Part shown: positions 1 through 7,443 of the stretch, one piece after another
How the letters are laid out: every line of letters starts with the position of its first letter
Position numbering within the stretch: position 1 is the stretch's first letter
Assembly: GCA_030638625.1 (NCBI GenBank)
Contig: DAOWEE010000365.1
Span: 1 to 30,170 of the forward strand
Direction: 5' to 3'
DNA from: Methanosarcinales archaeon
Lineage (GTDB): Archaea; Halobacteriota; Methanosarcinia; Methanosarcinales; Methanocomedenaceae
Length of the DNA: 30,170 nt
Translations under genes and position numbers: made by a program
Notes under the pieces: model-generated
The model's database searches: none
What the model was told of the DNA's origin: nothing
What the model saw: only the letters and a program-made list of their open reading frames with translations

Positions 1-980
1 ACGCATTCTGGGAGCACCTGCCCAATTTCGGTCCCCCTGCCAAGGATTACCGGTGGTGCTGCAAGGTCTGTAAACTTTCCCCTGCCGGCGGAATTGTGGA
101 AGAGGGGAAGTATTTGACCATGGACGGCAAGCGCAGGTATGAATCCTTCAGCCGCGCCCGTATTCCGCCAAAGGAGGAGAATACTCTGGTGCCTGGCCAG
201 GTGAATGTATATCCCATCCGCGACTGGCGTGCCATTGAGGTATGGCTGTATATCCACTGGCGGGGGCTGGAATATAATCCCCTGTACGATGAGGGGTTCG
301 AGCGGGTGGGGTGCTGGCTGTGTCCTGCGGCACTGGGTGCGGAATACCGGCGCATGCTTGAGTTACATCCTGACCTGTACCACAGGTGGGATACATTCCT
401 GCGGGACTGGGCCAAGGGGCGGGGGCTCCCTGCCGGGTATGTTGAGCATGGGTTCTGGCGCTGGCGTGAGCACCCTCCAAAGATGCGCCTGCTGGCCGAG
501 CAGCTGGGCATTGATGTTGTCCCGCGGGATGTAGGGAGTGAAACGTTCCAGATATCGGTGGTCTCAGGTGTCTCTCCCTGCAAGGCGGGTGGGTACAGTA
601 TCGAGGGGAGTGCCATGGGGGTCAGGCCGCTGGATGTAATGGATATGATGAAGATGGTGGGTGAGGTCCGTTATTCTGAGGACCTGGGTGTTCTGGTGGT
701 CCAGACCCGGGAGGGGAGTGTTAAGGTGTACTCAGATGGCACTTTTCAGGTCAATGGGGGGGACAGGGGGACGACTGAAGGGCTCTTTGAGATGGCGGCG
801 CGGCAGTTGATGAGGGCGGTGAAGTGTACAGGGTGCAGGATATGCGAGAAGGCATGTCCGAAAAATGCTATTTCTTTTGAGGATGGGCATTTGAGGGTTG
901 GGGATGGGTGTGATGGGTGCGGGAAGTGTGACGGGGTTTGTGTTGTTACACGGTATATGAGCGGGATTAGTAACCCGTGA
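1..980 (+). CDS. PAPS reductase-like protein with C-terminal 2x[4Fe-4S] ferredoxin domain (5' truncated)
   Basis: The reading frame is open from the left edge (codons start at base 3) and stops with TGA at 978-980, so the true start lies outside the window. The segment contains the C-terminal half of a phosphoadenosine-phosphosulfate reductase family domain: a 'WCCKVCK' cysteine cluster near 54-74, the family-type stretch 'YPIRDWRAIEVW', then 'YDEGFERVGCWLCP'. It ends in a two-cluster ferredoxin with motifs CTGCRICEKACP and CDGCGKCDGVC (about 823-945). In archaea this architecture is common, but a role in assimilatory sulfate reduction is unproven. Members may act in sulfur transfer or tRNA/cofactor thiolation. 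The codon use is G-rich compared with the AT-richer small genes just downstream, so 980 looks like a composition boundary. Family assignment is firm; substrate is unknown. Confidence 0.82.
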   Translation, partial: AFWEHLPNFGPPAKDYRWCCKVCKLSPAGGIVEEGKYLTMDGKRRYESFSRARIPPKEENTLVPGQVNVYPIRDWRAIEVWLYIHWRGLEYNPLYDEGFERVGCWLCPAALGAEYRRMLELHPDLYHRWDTFLRDWAKGRGLPAGYVEHGFWRWREHPPKMRLLAEQLGIDVVPRDVGSETFQISVVSGVSPCKAGGYSIEGSAMGVRPLDVMDMMKMVGEVRYSEDLGVLVVQTREGSVKVYSDGTFQVNGGDRGTTEGLFEMAARQLMRAVKCTGCRICEKACPKNAISFEDGHLRVGDGCDGCGKCDGVCVVTRYMSGISNP

Positions 981-1008
981 ACAGAAAAACTAATCATGCT
1001 CTGAAATA

Positions 1009-1172
1009 GATGAACCTGTAAAGGTAATGGCTGCAATCATCAATCAAATGGACACTTGCCGTTCAGATTTAATGGCAGATATTGATGCAAAGAGCATTTC
1101 CTGAACGATTTGGAGATTTCAGATAGACTTAAGGGAAATTGGGATTGCCAGAAAGATAAAAACGTAAAATAA
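1009..1172 (+). pseudogene. Decayed, frameshifted copy of the neighbouring coiled-coil gene
   Basis: Translating from about 1012 gives 'VKVMAAIINQMDTCRSDL', which aligns with 'VTVLISIIDEMDKSRSSI' in the intact gene at 1185-1535. That frame stops at about 1102. A different frame from 1089 then gives 'KEHFLNDLEISDRLKGNWD', ending TAA at 1172, which aligns with 'KRSFLRELDISSSLGKELD' at the C-terminus of the intact gene. One frameshift around 1081-1091 therefore splits the homology. Only the last third of the gene is represented, so this is probably a truncated remnant of a tandem duplication. No start codon with a ribosome binding site is evident. Confidence 0.65.
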
Positions 1173-1184
1173 TCAGGGATAAAA

Positions 1185-1535
1185 ATGGAACTCAAAGAAA
1201 TTGAAAACAGATGCGATGAGATCGAATCGAAAAACGCTGACTTTGTAACCATTATAAGCAACATACTCGAAGAACTTGAAGATAAGGGTATTGAAATGGA
1301 AACGAAGAACACTGAACTTGTAAAGAGTATAAGTGGTATTCTCGAAGAGGTTGAAAAGGAATATAGAGAACTGGAAAAGAGAAACTCAGACATCGTGACA
1401 GTTTTAATCAGCATAATTGATGAAATGGATAAAAGCCGTTCGAGTATTAAAGAAGGTTATCACTGGAAAAGGTCATTCTTACGAGAATTGGATATATCAT
1501 CTTCGCTCGGCAAGGAACTAGATTCAAAGCAGTAA
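1185..1535 (+). CDS. Small coiled-coil protein with three 25-residue repeats, unknown function
   Basis: This 116-residue acidic, highly charged protein has no signal peptide or membrane segment. Residues 12-85 consist of three repeats with an exact 25-residue period: the anchor Asn falls at positions 17, 42 and 67 in 'ESKNADFVTIISNILEEL', 'ETKNTELVKSISGILEEV' and 'EKRNSDIVTVLISIIDEM'. The hydrophobic spacing suggests amphipathic helices or a helical bundle. The C-terminal ~30 residues form a separate basic/acidic tail. I do not recognise the family. The ATG at 1185 follows a weak AGGGA at 1175-1179. A frameshifted remnant of a paralogue lies immediately upstream, so this may be a lineage-specific, duplicating gene. 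Coiled-coil geometry is inferred from composition only. Confidence 0.6.
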   Translation: MELKEIENRCDEIESKNADFVTIISNILEELEDKGIEMETKNTELVKSISGILEEVEKEYRELEKRNSDIVTVLISIIDEMDKSRSSIKEGYHWKRSFLRELDISSSLGKELDSKQ

Positions 1536-1570
1536 AAATAATAACAGTGATTTATGGTGTATTAAAATGA

Positions 1571-1655
1571 TGCGGGGGGAGGGATTCGAACCCTCGAACT
1601 CCTGCGAGACTAGGCCCTGAACCTAGCGCCTTTGACCTGGCTGGGCAACCCCCGC
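1571..1655 (-). tRNA. tRNA-Leu (anticodon CAG)
   Basis: On the minus strand the 85-nt sequence folds as a class II tRNA. The acceptor 5' arm GCGGGGG pairs with 3' CCCCCGC, the anticodon stem is CUAGG/CCUAG around the loop UUCAGGG (anticodon CAG), a long variable arm follows, and the T-arm loop is UUCGAAU with GAGGG/CCCUC pairing. No 3' CCA is encoded. The long variable arm and CAG anticodon identify leucine (CUG codons). It lies about 180 bases downstream of rpoD in the same orientation. Confidence 0.93.
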
Positions 1656-1790
1656 ATTAGGGGTTTGTTTTCTGATTATTGTGCGCTTGAGCGTAGCGAA
1701 ACGCACACTTCGATTGAACCTTGTAAGGTTCAGCTGCGGCAACAACCGCATTGGGGTTTTTTTGTTATTGTGCTATTGAGCGAAGCGAAA
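1652..1790 (+). repeat. Imperfect direct repeat upstream of tRNA-Leu
   Basis: The 26-base core TTATTGTGCGCTTGAGCGTA... at 1676-1701 recurs at 1765-1790 with three mismatches. Similarity extends upstream through 'CCGCATT(A)GGGGTTT', giving two ~45-50-base units. Between and within them are short hairpins: TGTGCG/CGCACA at 1680-1707, TGAACCTT/AAGGTTCA near 1716-1733, and TGCGG/CCGCA near 1735-1750. No gene is credible in 1656-1832. The first unit begins inside the tRNA 5' end, so the second may be the scar of a duplication at the tRNA boundary. Confidence 0.6.
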
Positions 1791-1800
1791 TTAATGCCAA

Positions 1801-1830
1801 AGAGAAAACACGTGGGGTTAACCCCCCACG
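1801..1830 (-). terminator. Terminator of the rps13-rpoD operon
   Basis: The inverted repeat CGTGGGG (1811-1817) / CCCCACG (1824-1830) forms a 7-bp GC-rich stem with a 6-base loop. It lies 2-3 bases past the rpoD stop codon. On the minus strand it is followed by the pyrimidine-rich TGTTTTCTCT (1810-1801). This fits an archaeal T-tract termination site, although the hairpin itself is not required in archaea. Confidence 0.55.
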
Positions 1831-1832
1831 GT

Positions 1833-2624
1833 TCATTCTATGGATTCAAGTATCTCGTTTAACTCTCTTGCCTTCTCAATAATGGTATCAGCACCCTGGA
1901 TTACCAGTTCCCTGGCGGGGTATGACCCATCAGACTCAGCAGTGAATACGTACGTACTTACATCTTCATCCACAGTGATGGCATTGATATCACAAGCATC
2001 CACACAAAGTTTACACAGGATACATTGCAGAGGGTCCTTGACAATCACCGCATTGCTTTCTATACTCAGTATCTCCCTGGGACACTCCTCTACACACTTA
2101 CCGCATGCATCACAGTCCTTATCGAATGTGAACACAGGCATGTTCTTATAACCACATGCCACACCTGCCTGGTATTTGACATGCTTGCGCCCGGTCCCAA
2201 GTTTGGCAACGGCCTCAAGCACCAGCTTCTGGCGTTCTTTCAATTCAACAATAGGAATCTTCTTATCAGCCGCAGAGACATTAGGGTCACTGGACTGGAT
2301 ATCACCTGAATATACCATACTAGGACCTTCTGCACTCAAGGTCAGGGTAAGCTGGCATTTAGTGCAGCCCTCGCCCTGACAGTCGCACTCCTCTGGCAGC
2401 ACGTACGAGTCCAGGTCAGTGATGATGGGAATAAGTCCCATACGCAGACCCAGCTGTTCATCGAACAGCACTGACGTGTTGTCGTAGATGTTAATGTAAT
2501 CTATTGCCATTGTCGGGACTTCTGATAGCATACTCTTACGCAGCCCGTTGGCAACAGCAGGATTTACACCTTTTAATACGAACCTGGCTTTGTCATCTGA
2601 TAGCTCTATAATATCGATTTCCAT
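1833..2624 (-). CDS. rpoD: DNA-directed RNA polymerase subunit D (RpoD/Rpo3) with ferredoxin-like domain
   Basis: Rpo3 is the alpha-like assembly subunit of archaeal RNA polymerase and forms a platform with subunits L, N and P. The N-terminal 'MEIDIIELSDDKARFVLKGV', followed by 'TMAIDYINIYDNTSVLFDEQL', is typical. A small cysteine insert 'CDCQGEGCTKC' lies near residue 90. A dicluster ferredoxin insert carries CDACGKCVEECP and CILCKLCVDACD, as in the Fe-S-bearing RpoD of Methanosarcinales, where clusters are reported to influence stability and assembly. I chose ATG at 2624 because it gives the conserved start and is preceded by GAGGTTGAGG. An in-frame GTG at 2636 would add four residues. The gene follows rps11 by about 12 bases and closes the operon. 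Confidence 0.95.
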   Translation of the reverse strand: MEIDIIELSDDKARFVLKGVNPAVANGLRKSMLSEVPTMAIDYINIYDNTSVLFDEQLGLRMGLIPIITDLDSYVLPEECDCQGEGCTKCQLTLTLSAEGPSMVYSGDIQSSDPNVSAADKKIPIVELKERQKLVLEAVAKLGTGRKHVKYQAGVACGYKNMPVFTFDKDCDACGKCVEECPREILSIESNAVIVKDPLQCILCKLCVDACDINAITVDEDVSTYVFTAESDGSYPARELVIQGADTIIEKARELNEILESIE

Positions 2625-2636
2625 CCTCAACCTCAC

Positions 2637-3026
2637 TTATACTCTTCTGCCCCTGCGTCCGCCTTTGGCCTGGGTACCGTCGTGTGGTATTGGTGTAACA
2701 TCTTCAATCCGGCCTATCCTGATACCAGCCCTGGCAAAAGCCCGAATGGCTGCCTGAGCTCCCGGACCCGGACTTCTCTGTTTATTACCACCCGGTGCCC
2801 TGACCTTGACATGGATACCCAATATACCCTTGTCAATGAGCTTTTCAGCCAGCTGGTTCGCCATCTGCATAGCAGTATAAGGAGAACTCTCATCCCTGGC
2901 TGCCTTGACCACCATACCACCACTTATCTTGGCGATGGTCTCAGCTCCGGTCACGTCGGTAATGGTGATTATGGTGTTGTTGAATGATGCTTGTATATGG
3001 GCAACTCCCCATTTTCCGTCTGTCAT
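2637..3026 (-). CDS. rps11: 30S ribosomal protein S11 (uS11)
   Basis: uS11 is a small-subunit platform protein that binds 16S rRNA near the E site. The protein is about 129 residues, the usual archaeal length, and contains the signatures 'SFNNTIITITDVTGAETI', 'VKVRAPGGNKQRSPGPGAQA' and the C-terminal 'IEDVTPIPHDGT...GRRGRRV'. ATG at 3026 (MTDGKWG...) is the likely start because it matches the family and sits nine bases after TTGGAG. The frame extends to a TTG at 3041, which is probably not used. The gene lies between rps4 and rpoD in the conserved archaeal order. Confidence 0.96.
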   Translation of the reverse strand: MTDGKWGVAHIQASFNNTIITITDVTGAETIAKISGGMVVKAARDESSPYTAMQMANQLAEKLIDKGILGIHVKVRAPGGNKQRSPGPGAQAAIRAFARAGIRIGRIEDVTPIPHDGTQAKGGRRGRRV

Positions 3027-3057
3027 AATCTCATACTCCAAATAATTATATTACGGC

Positions 3058-3663
3058 TTATTTGCGACCTCTTCGCCTGCCGCCTCTGCGCTCATCCTGC
3101 ACTTCCTTGATCTGTTGGATCTCGCGCTTGACAATCTCCACCGGACGTTCCGGATGATTTTCCTTTTGCATTGGTGAGTTCACATAATAACCTATATTCA
3201 GTTCCTCATCTTTCGTCACCACATAACTTGGAATTGTGATCTTCTTATCGCCCACCGTGATGTGGCCGTGTGTGATGAACTGGCGTGCCTGTTTCAAGCT
3301 GTTGGCAAAACCCTGCCTGTACACCTGGGTCTGGAGCCTGCGGTCCAGGAAACTCTTGGTGTCCAGTGTCAGGATATTATCAAGGTCAGCGTCTGCTGGA
3401 AGTATACCATATCGCTTGAGCTTGTTCAAGATATCTTCGCTCATCTGTTGTTTATGGCCAGTCAATTCGCCCTCTGTAGTCTCTGCCAGCAGTTTCATGG
3501 CTGACCGGCGGTAATTTCGAAGCAAACTCTGAGCTTTCCATACCTCACGTTTATTTCTCAGCCCGTATGACTTCAAATATTCAAGTTCTTCCGTCATCCT
3601 GACAGATTGCCATGGATGCTTTGGAGTCTCATATGATTTAGTGTTCTTACCTGGATATCCCAT
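3058..3663 (-). CDS. rps4: 30S ribosomal protein S4 (uS4)
   Basis: uS4 is a primary 16S rRNA binding protein that nucleates small-subunit assembly. The product of about 201 residues begins 'MGYPGKNTKSYETPKHPWQ' (archaeal type), carries 'SYGLRNKREVWKAQSLLRNY', and has the S4 RNA-binding domain around 'FLDRRLQTQVYRQGFANS' and 'ARQFITHGHITVGDKKI'. It ends in an Arg/Gly/Lys-rich tail 'DERRGGRRRGRK'. ATG at 3663 is preferred over an upstream in-frame GTG at 3672, because GGTGA lies seven bases before the ATG. The gap to rps13 is about 12 bases, so the genes are co-transcribed. Confidence 0.96.
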   Translation of the reverse strand: MGYPGKNTKSYETPKHPWQSVRMTEELEYLKSYGLRNKREVWKAQSLLRNYRRSAMKLLAETTEGELTGHKQQMSEDILNKLKRYGILPADADLDNILTLDTKSFLDRRLQTQVYRQGFANSLKQARQFITHGHITVGDKKITIPSYVVTKDEELNIGYYVNSPMQKENHPERPVEIVKREIQQIKEVQDERRGGRRRGRK

Positions 3664-3675
3664 GACTCTCACCGC

Positions 3676-4146
3676 CTATCGTGATTTCCTCTTAACGCCT
3701 ACACTAAGTCCCTTTCTGCCAGTGGACCGGGTTCTCTGACCCCTAACCTTGTGCCCACGGTCGTGCCTGACACCTTTATAGGAACGAGTCTTTTTAATGG
3801 TGTTCAGGTCTTCCAGTTTAATGAGCATTACATCAGTGCCGACAATATGCTTATCCTCACCAGTCATAATATCCTTCCGCCTGTTCAACATCCATACAGG
3901 CAGGATATTTTCAATATCGTCAATAGTCTTTTTCATGGCATCGATCTGGTCATCTTCCAGATATCCAATGGTTGCCTTTGGGTCCACGCCGGATACGTCA
4001 GAAATAATGCGCGCTGAACGTCGATTTATGCCCTTTATGCCAGTCAATGAATACTGTACGCTCTTTTTTCCTTCAAGATCAGTATTGGCGATACGTACAA
4101 TATGTCTAATTTCATCTGCTTCAGTATTATCTTTCTTCTTTGCCAT
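3676..4146 (-). CDS. rps13: 30S ribosomal protein S13 (uS13)
   Basis: uS13 sits in the small-subunit head and forms intersubunit bridges to the large subunit. The 156-residue product includes 'HIVRIANTDLEGKKSVQYSL', 'TGIKGINRRSA', 'GYLEDDQIDAM' and the basic C-terminal 'YKGVRHDRGHKVRGQRT...GRKG', all archaeal uS13 features. ATG at 4146 is preceded by GGAGG with about eight bases spacing. It is the first gene of the operon rps13-rps4-rps11-rpoD. The following 198 bases upstream hold a structured leader and a promoter candidate. Confidence 0.96.
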   Translation of the reverse strand: MAKKKDNTEADEIRHIVRIANTDLEGKKSVQYSLTGIKGINRRSARIISDVSGVDPKATIGYLEDDQIDAMKKTIDDIENILPVWMLNRRKDIMTGEDKHIVGTDVMLIKLEDLNTIKKTRSYKGVRHDRGHKVRGQRTRSTGRKGLSVGVKRKSR

Positions 4147-4344
4147 ATATTATCCTCCGATAGGAACCTTTTTCCCATAGCCCCGGACCATTTGTCCGGC
4201 GCCACCCTATGTATTATGGGTGCGGTGTTCGGAATACACCCCATAGATGCATTGCTACTTAAAAAACCTTGTGCAACTTTCAGGCGAAATAATTTCGGGA
4301 TACTACACAACCTTCAATGAATGACCAACAGTAAATTGTCCCAA
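4147..4344 (-). promoter_or_regulatory. Leader and putative promoter of the rps13 operon
   Basis: This 198-base stretch has no credible gene. On the minus strand it carries an A/T-rich TTTTTTAAGTA near 4258-4268 that could serve as a TATA box. Transcription would then begin near 4235-4240, giving a leader of about 90 bases. The leader contains the hairpin CCGGAC/GTCCGG (4183-4188 with 4194-4199, loop of five), about 40 bases upstream of the rps13 start. Other pairings, such as ACCC/GGGT near 4203-4220, are possible. A role in ribosomal protein autoregulation is inference only. Confidence 0.4.
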
Positions 4345-5364
4345 TCATTCCGGCTGTACTATCCAGCATTGGGAATCACCCGCAAGGATGTCATCATTTG
4401 CAAATGCCCTGCATCTTGCACCCCCACATTCATCCTTCATCAAACAATTCCCACAAGTGCCTTTCAGGTTCTTACGGTCCCTGAGTTCATTTAATACATC
4501 AGACGTGTTCCAAATTTCCTCAAAACTTTGTTCCCTTACATTTCCAGCAGATTTTGACAGAAGCATGCACGGAAACACAGTACCATCGTTGAAGATACAG
4601 GCAATGGTGTTTCCTGCACCACAACAACTGCCGCTTCGGTGATAATTATCACTTTTACCACCTTTTTTGAGCAATATATCAAATTGTGGTACACCAATCA
4701 TTCTAACTGGCATATCAATTGAAGTCAATCGAAGCATCTCATCGACCACTTGCTGCCGAATCTGTGCATCCAGTTCATACTCATAACTCCCGCGCCCGGT
4801 CTTTACGAATTCAAAAGCCTCAATTCCCACAGCGCCCATATTTCTGGCAATGTTTAGCAGGTCAGATAGTTCATGATAGTTCTTTTTATGTATGCAGGGA
4901 TTTACCTGGAATGGTATCCCTTCGTCCCTCAGGTATCCAATCCCTCGTATTGCGTCATCAAAACATCCATTCACACATCTAAAACTATCATGGGTCTTTG
5001 CATTGGCACCATCAAGACTGACTGCGCACATCTTGAGGCCTGCATTTTTAAGGTCCTTAACCAGCTTTCTTGTTAAGGTAGTCCCGTTAGTACCCAGGAC
5101 CGGGATAAGCCCGATATCTTTAGCATGTTTTATCAGCCTCAGCAGGTCAGACCTGAGGGTAGGTTCTCCGCCATCGAAAATAATTAGTTTTGTACCCGCC
5201 TTTTTTACCTGACTAATAATCTGCAAAGCCTCCTCGGTAGACAGTTCGTTCAAGCCAGGATATGCCGAAGACCTGCTGTAACAGTGTTTGCATTTAAGGT
5301 TACACTGCTGTGTAATAGAAAAAGTGACTAGGATTGGAGGGGGTAATGCTATTTTTGCAGGCAT
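4345..5364 (-). CDS. Radical SAM/SPASM protein, AhbC/AhbD/NirJ-like (putative heme biosynthesis)
   Basis: The 339-residue protein has the radical SAM cluster motif CNLKCKHC (Cys21, 25, 28), the SAM-binding GGEP at 65-68, and a C-terminal SPASM-type cysteine domain ('GSCCGAG...ACIFNDGTVFPC', then 'CGNCLMKDECGGARC' and a final Cys). The opening 'PPPILVTFSITQQCNLKCKH' and overall length match the AhbC/AhbD/NirJ group. These enzymes modify siroheme-derived intermediates or decarboxylate Fe-coproporphyrin to heme in archaea. It is divergent from ccmF, which supports a heme role. Which step it performs cannot be decided here, and a peptide-modifying radical SAM enzyme remains possible. No Shine-Dalgarno precedes the ATG at 5364. 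A TATA-like ATATATAAT at about 5394-5405 would give a very short leader. Confidence 0.7.
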   Translation of the reverse strand: MPAKIALPPPILVTFSITQQCNLKCKHCYSRSSAYPGLNELSTEEALQIISQVKKAGTKLIIFDGGEPTLRSDLLRLIKHAKDIGLIPVLGTNGTTLTRKLVKDLKNAGLKMCAVSLDGANAKTHDSFRCVNGCFDDAIRGIGYLRDEGIPFQVNPCIHKKNYHELSDLLNIARNMGAVGIEAFEFVKTGRGSYEYELDAQIRQQVVDEMLRLTSIDMPVRMIGVPQFDILLKKGGKSDNYHRSGSCCGAGNTIACIFNDGTVFPCMLLSKSAGNVREQSFEEIWNTSDVLNELRDRKNLKGTCGNCLMKDECGGARCRAFANDDILAGDSQCWIVQPE

Positions 5365-5514
5365 GATTTTTTGTTAAAATGTTTTTATGTGAATATTATA
5401 TATGTATTTTAATATGTTTCACTCCCTTCAACCAGTCACATTATTACAAGGACTTTATTATTAGATTATAATATAAGTAATATGGGATATTATTTGACGG
5501 AGCTATAAAATAAA
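5365..5514. promoter_or_regulatory. Divergent promoter region between the radical SAM gene and ccmF
   Basis: This is an AT-rich spacer of 150 bases. Minus-strand TATA-like ACATATATAATA (5394-5405) lies about 30-40 bases from the radical SAM start. Plus-strand ATTATAATATAAG (5465-5477) lies about 40 bases before the ccmF ATG, with a possible GGAG at 5499-5502. Both boxes are pattern matches only. Confidence 0.45.
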
Positions 5515-7443
5515 ATGTTCAGACTCGGTGATTATCTTCTGTTTTCCAGTTTTATAGTATCAATAATAATCCTTTTTGACCATTTCTTCCTGAAACGAAA
5601 CCTTACATTACGGCTTCTTTACCTTGTGGTTTCACTGTTAAGTCTTGCCATAGTTCTTATTACCTACTATTTTATTACAGGGGATTTTACAGTCTACTAT
5701 GTCTGGCTCTACAGCAATACAGCGACTCCATTCATCTACCGGGTCGCAGGAGTCTGGTCCGGACAGGAAGGCACGTTCTTGCTATGGGTATGGATAATAT
5801 TTATCTCACTTCTATGGACTGCCAGGAAATACCAGACCGATGACGAATTTATAAAAAAAACCCTGATTGTAGGAGTATTGATGGGGACATTCTTCCTGAT
5901 ATTATCAATTAATGCTTCACCTTTTAAATCCATATATGATTACAAATATTTCTACCAGGGCATGGACATCTCAGACGGCAATGGACTTGACCCCATCCTG
6001 CTTAATTTCTGGAACACCATCCACCCACCTATGACCTTCATAGCATATTCTCTCTTAACCATGCCTTTTGCATACTCCATTGCACAAATGTGGCACCAAG
6101 ACCGACGCTGGGTATCGTTATCCTTGCCCTGGCTTCGGCTTTCATGGCTTTTTTTTGCAGTAGGTGTAGGACTCATCGGCGGACTCTGGACTTATGAAGC
6201 TGGCTGGAGTATATGGGCATGGGACCCGGTTCAAACTGTTTCGATAATTCCTATGTTTGTCATTACTGCTGTTTTGCATGCCGCCTCTCGTAAGCAGAAT
6301 CCCATGTTCGACAAACTCCTGCCAATTATTACATCAGCGTCCCTTGTCCTGGTGATACTTGCCACCTTCATTACCAGAAGTGGAATGTGGGGTTCAGTTC
6401 ATGAGTTCACTCAAACATCTAACAATATCCTGCTAATAGGGGCCCTGGTTCTGATGACTGTGGCAGTAATATATCTTTCAATAAAAAAATGGCCAAACCC
6501 CTCTTACACCAAATTTGCTAAAGGAGACAACTGGTTCATATATTCAGTAGCTGTATTCCTAATATTTACTCTGGTATTATTAATCGGCCTATTGCTGCCA
6601 GTATTAGTTTCACCCGATTTAACCATCACACCGGATTTCTTTAACCTCTGGTGCTATCCACTGGTCATATTATTGTTTGTTTTACTGGGTATATGCAACC
6701 TTTACGGCATAATTAGTCAACAGGTTATGCAAAGATTATTGATTATAACTTTATTGACATCATGTATACTGGCTTTCATTGTCCCTTCAGCGGATTTCCA
6801 GTTCATTTTAACCAGTAATGGTCAGGCAACTTCCATCTTCACCAGTCTTGGAACTCATTTCTCTATATTGGGTATGGTACCTGCTGTCGTATTTGCTTCA
6901 GGTGGCATTTTCAAACGAATAAAGCATGATATCGGATATGGAATAACTGCCCGCCAATTTGGAATACATCTCATTCATTTTGGCATAATACTGGCACTAA
7001 TAGGTGGAGTTATAAGTACCCAGTTCCAGGAAAAATATACCCTTGAATTCAACATGAATGAAATCGGGCAGGTAAGGCAAAATGCGGGTGAATTTTCAGT
7101 ATCAACATCCCATTTCATAGTGAATGAAGGAGAAAAGGACAGTTGGGTACAGACGGCTACCTTTGATATCTATAAAGACGGTAGAATGATAGGTTCAAAG
7201 GATGCAATTTACATGCGGGATATAGGGGGAGTAGAGTATACCCTCCCTTCAATTATAAGGGGCCTTTCCAAAGATATCAAAATCGAATATCACGGATTGA
7301 CTCCAAAAAAGAATGAGCCACCCACTATACCTGTTACTATTAAAGTGGTCCCATTTATCAATCTGTTATGGGTGGGTATGGCGGCTATTGGTCTGGGTGC
7401 ATTTATCGTTTTTTCTTACCCAGGTAAACCAGGAATCCGATAA
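5515..7443 (+). CDS. ccmF: Cytochrome c-type biogenesis protein CcmF (heme lyase subunit)
   Basis: CcmF is the integral membrane heme-handling protein that, with CcmH-type partners, ligates heme from CcmE to CXXCH motifs outside the membrane. This 642-residue protein has many hydrophobic helices and 'WSGQEGTFLLWVW' near residue 82. The conserved His in 'NTIHPPMTF' is H170. A tryptophan-rich WWD-type segment 'GGLWTYEAGWSIWAWDPVQ' lies at ~222-240, a His at ~255 ('TAVLHAAS'), and 'GIHLIHFGII' supplies H485/H488. An extracytoplasmic domain (~500-610) is followed by a final helix. Length is normal for the family. It stands alone here without ccmA/B/C/E, so partners must be encoded elsewhere. Its 3' end overlaps the convergent TolB-like gene by 41 bases. 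Confidence 0.92.
   Translation: MFRLGDYLLFSSFIVSIIILFDHFFLKRNLTLRLLYLVVSLLSLAIVLITYYFITGDFTVYYVWLYSNTATPFIYRVAGVWSGQEGTFLLWVWIIFISLLWTARKYQTDDEFIKKTLIVGVLMGTFFLILSINASPFKSIYDYKYFYQGMDISDGNGLDPILLNFWNTIHPPMTFIAYSLLTMPFAYSIAQMWHQDRRWVSLSLPWLRLSWLFFAVGVGLIGGLWTYEAGWSIWAWDPVQTVSIIPMFVITAVLHAASRKQNPMFDKLLPIITSASLVLVILATFITRSGMWGSVHEFTQTSNNILLIGALVLMTVAVIYLSIKKWPNPSYTKFAKGDNWFIYSVAVFLIFTLVLLIGLLLPVLVSPDLTITPDFFNLWCYPLVILLFVLLGICNLYGIISQQVMQRLLIITLLTSCILAFIVPSADFQFILTSNGQATSIFTSLGTHFSILGMVPAVVFASGGIFKRIKHDIGYGITARQFGIHLIHFGIILALIGGVISTQFQEKYTLEFNMNEIGQVRQNAGEFSVSTSHFIVNEGEKDSWVQTATFDIYKDGRMIGSKDAIYMRDIGGVEYTLPSIIRGLSKDIKIEYHGLTPKKNEPPTIPVTIKVVPFINLLWVGMAAIGLGAFIVFSYPGKPGIR

Noticed and set aside
47..616. 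Minus-strand open frames opposite the PAPS reductase-like gene
   Set aside because: They are shadows of a gene with clear PAPS reductase and ferredoxin motifs on the plus strand.
1632..1862. Plus-strand open frame spanning the tRNA-Leu 5' end and rpoD 3' end
   Set aside because: It crosses an RNA gene, a terminator and a direct repeat, and its product resembles no protein.
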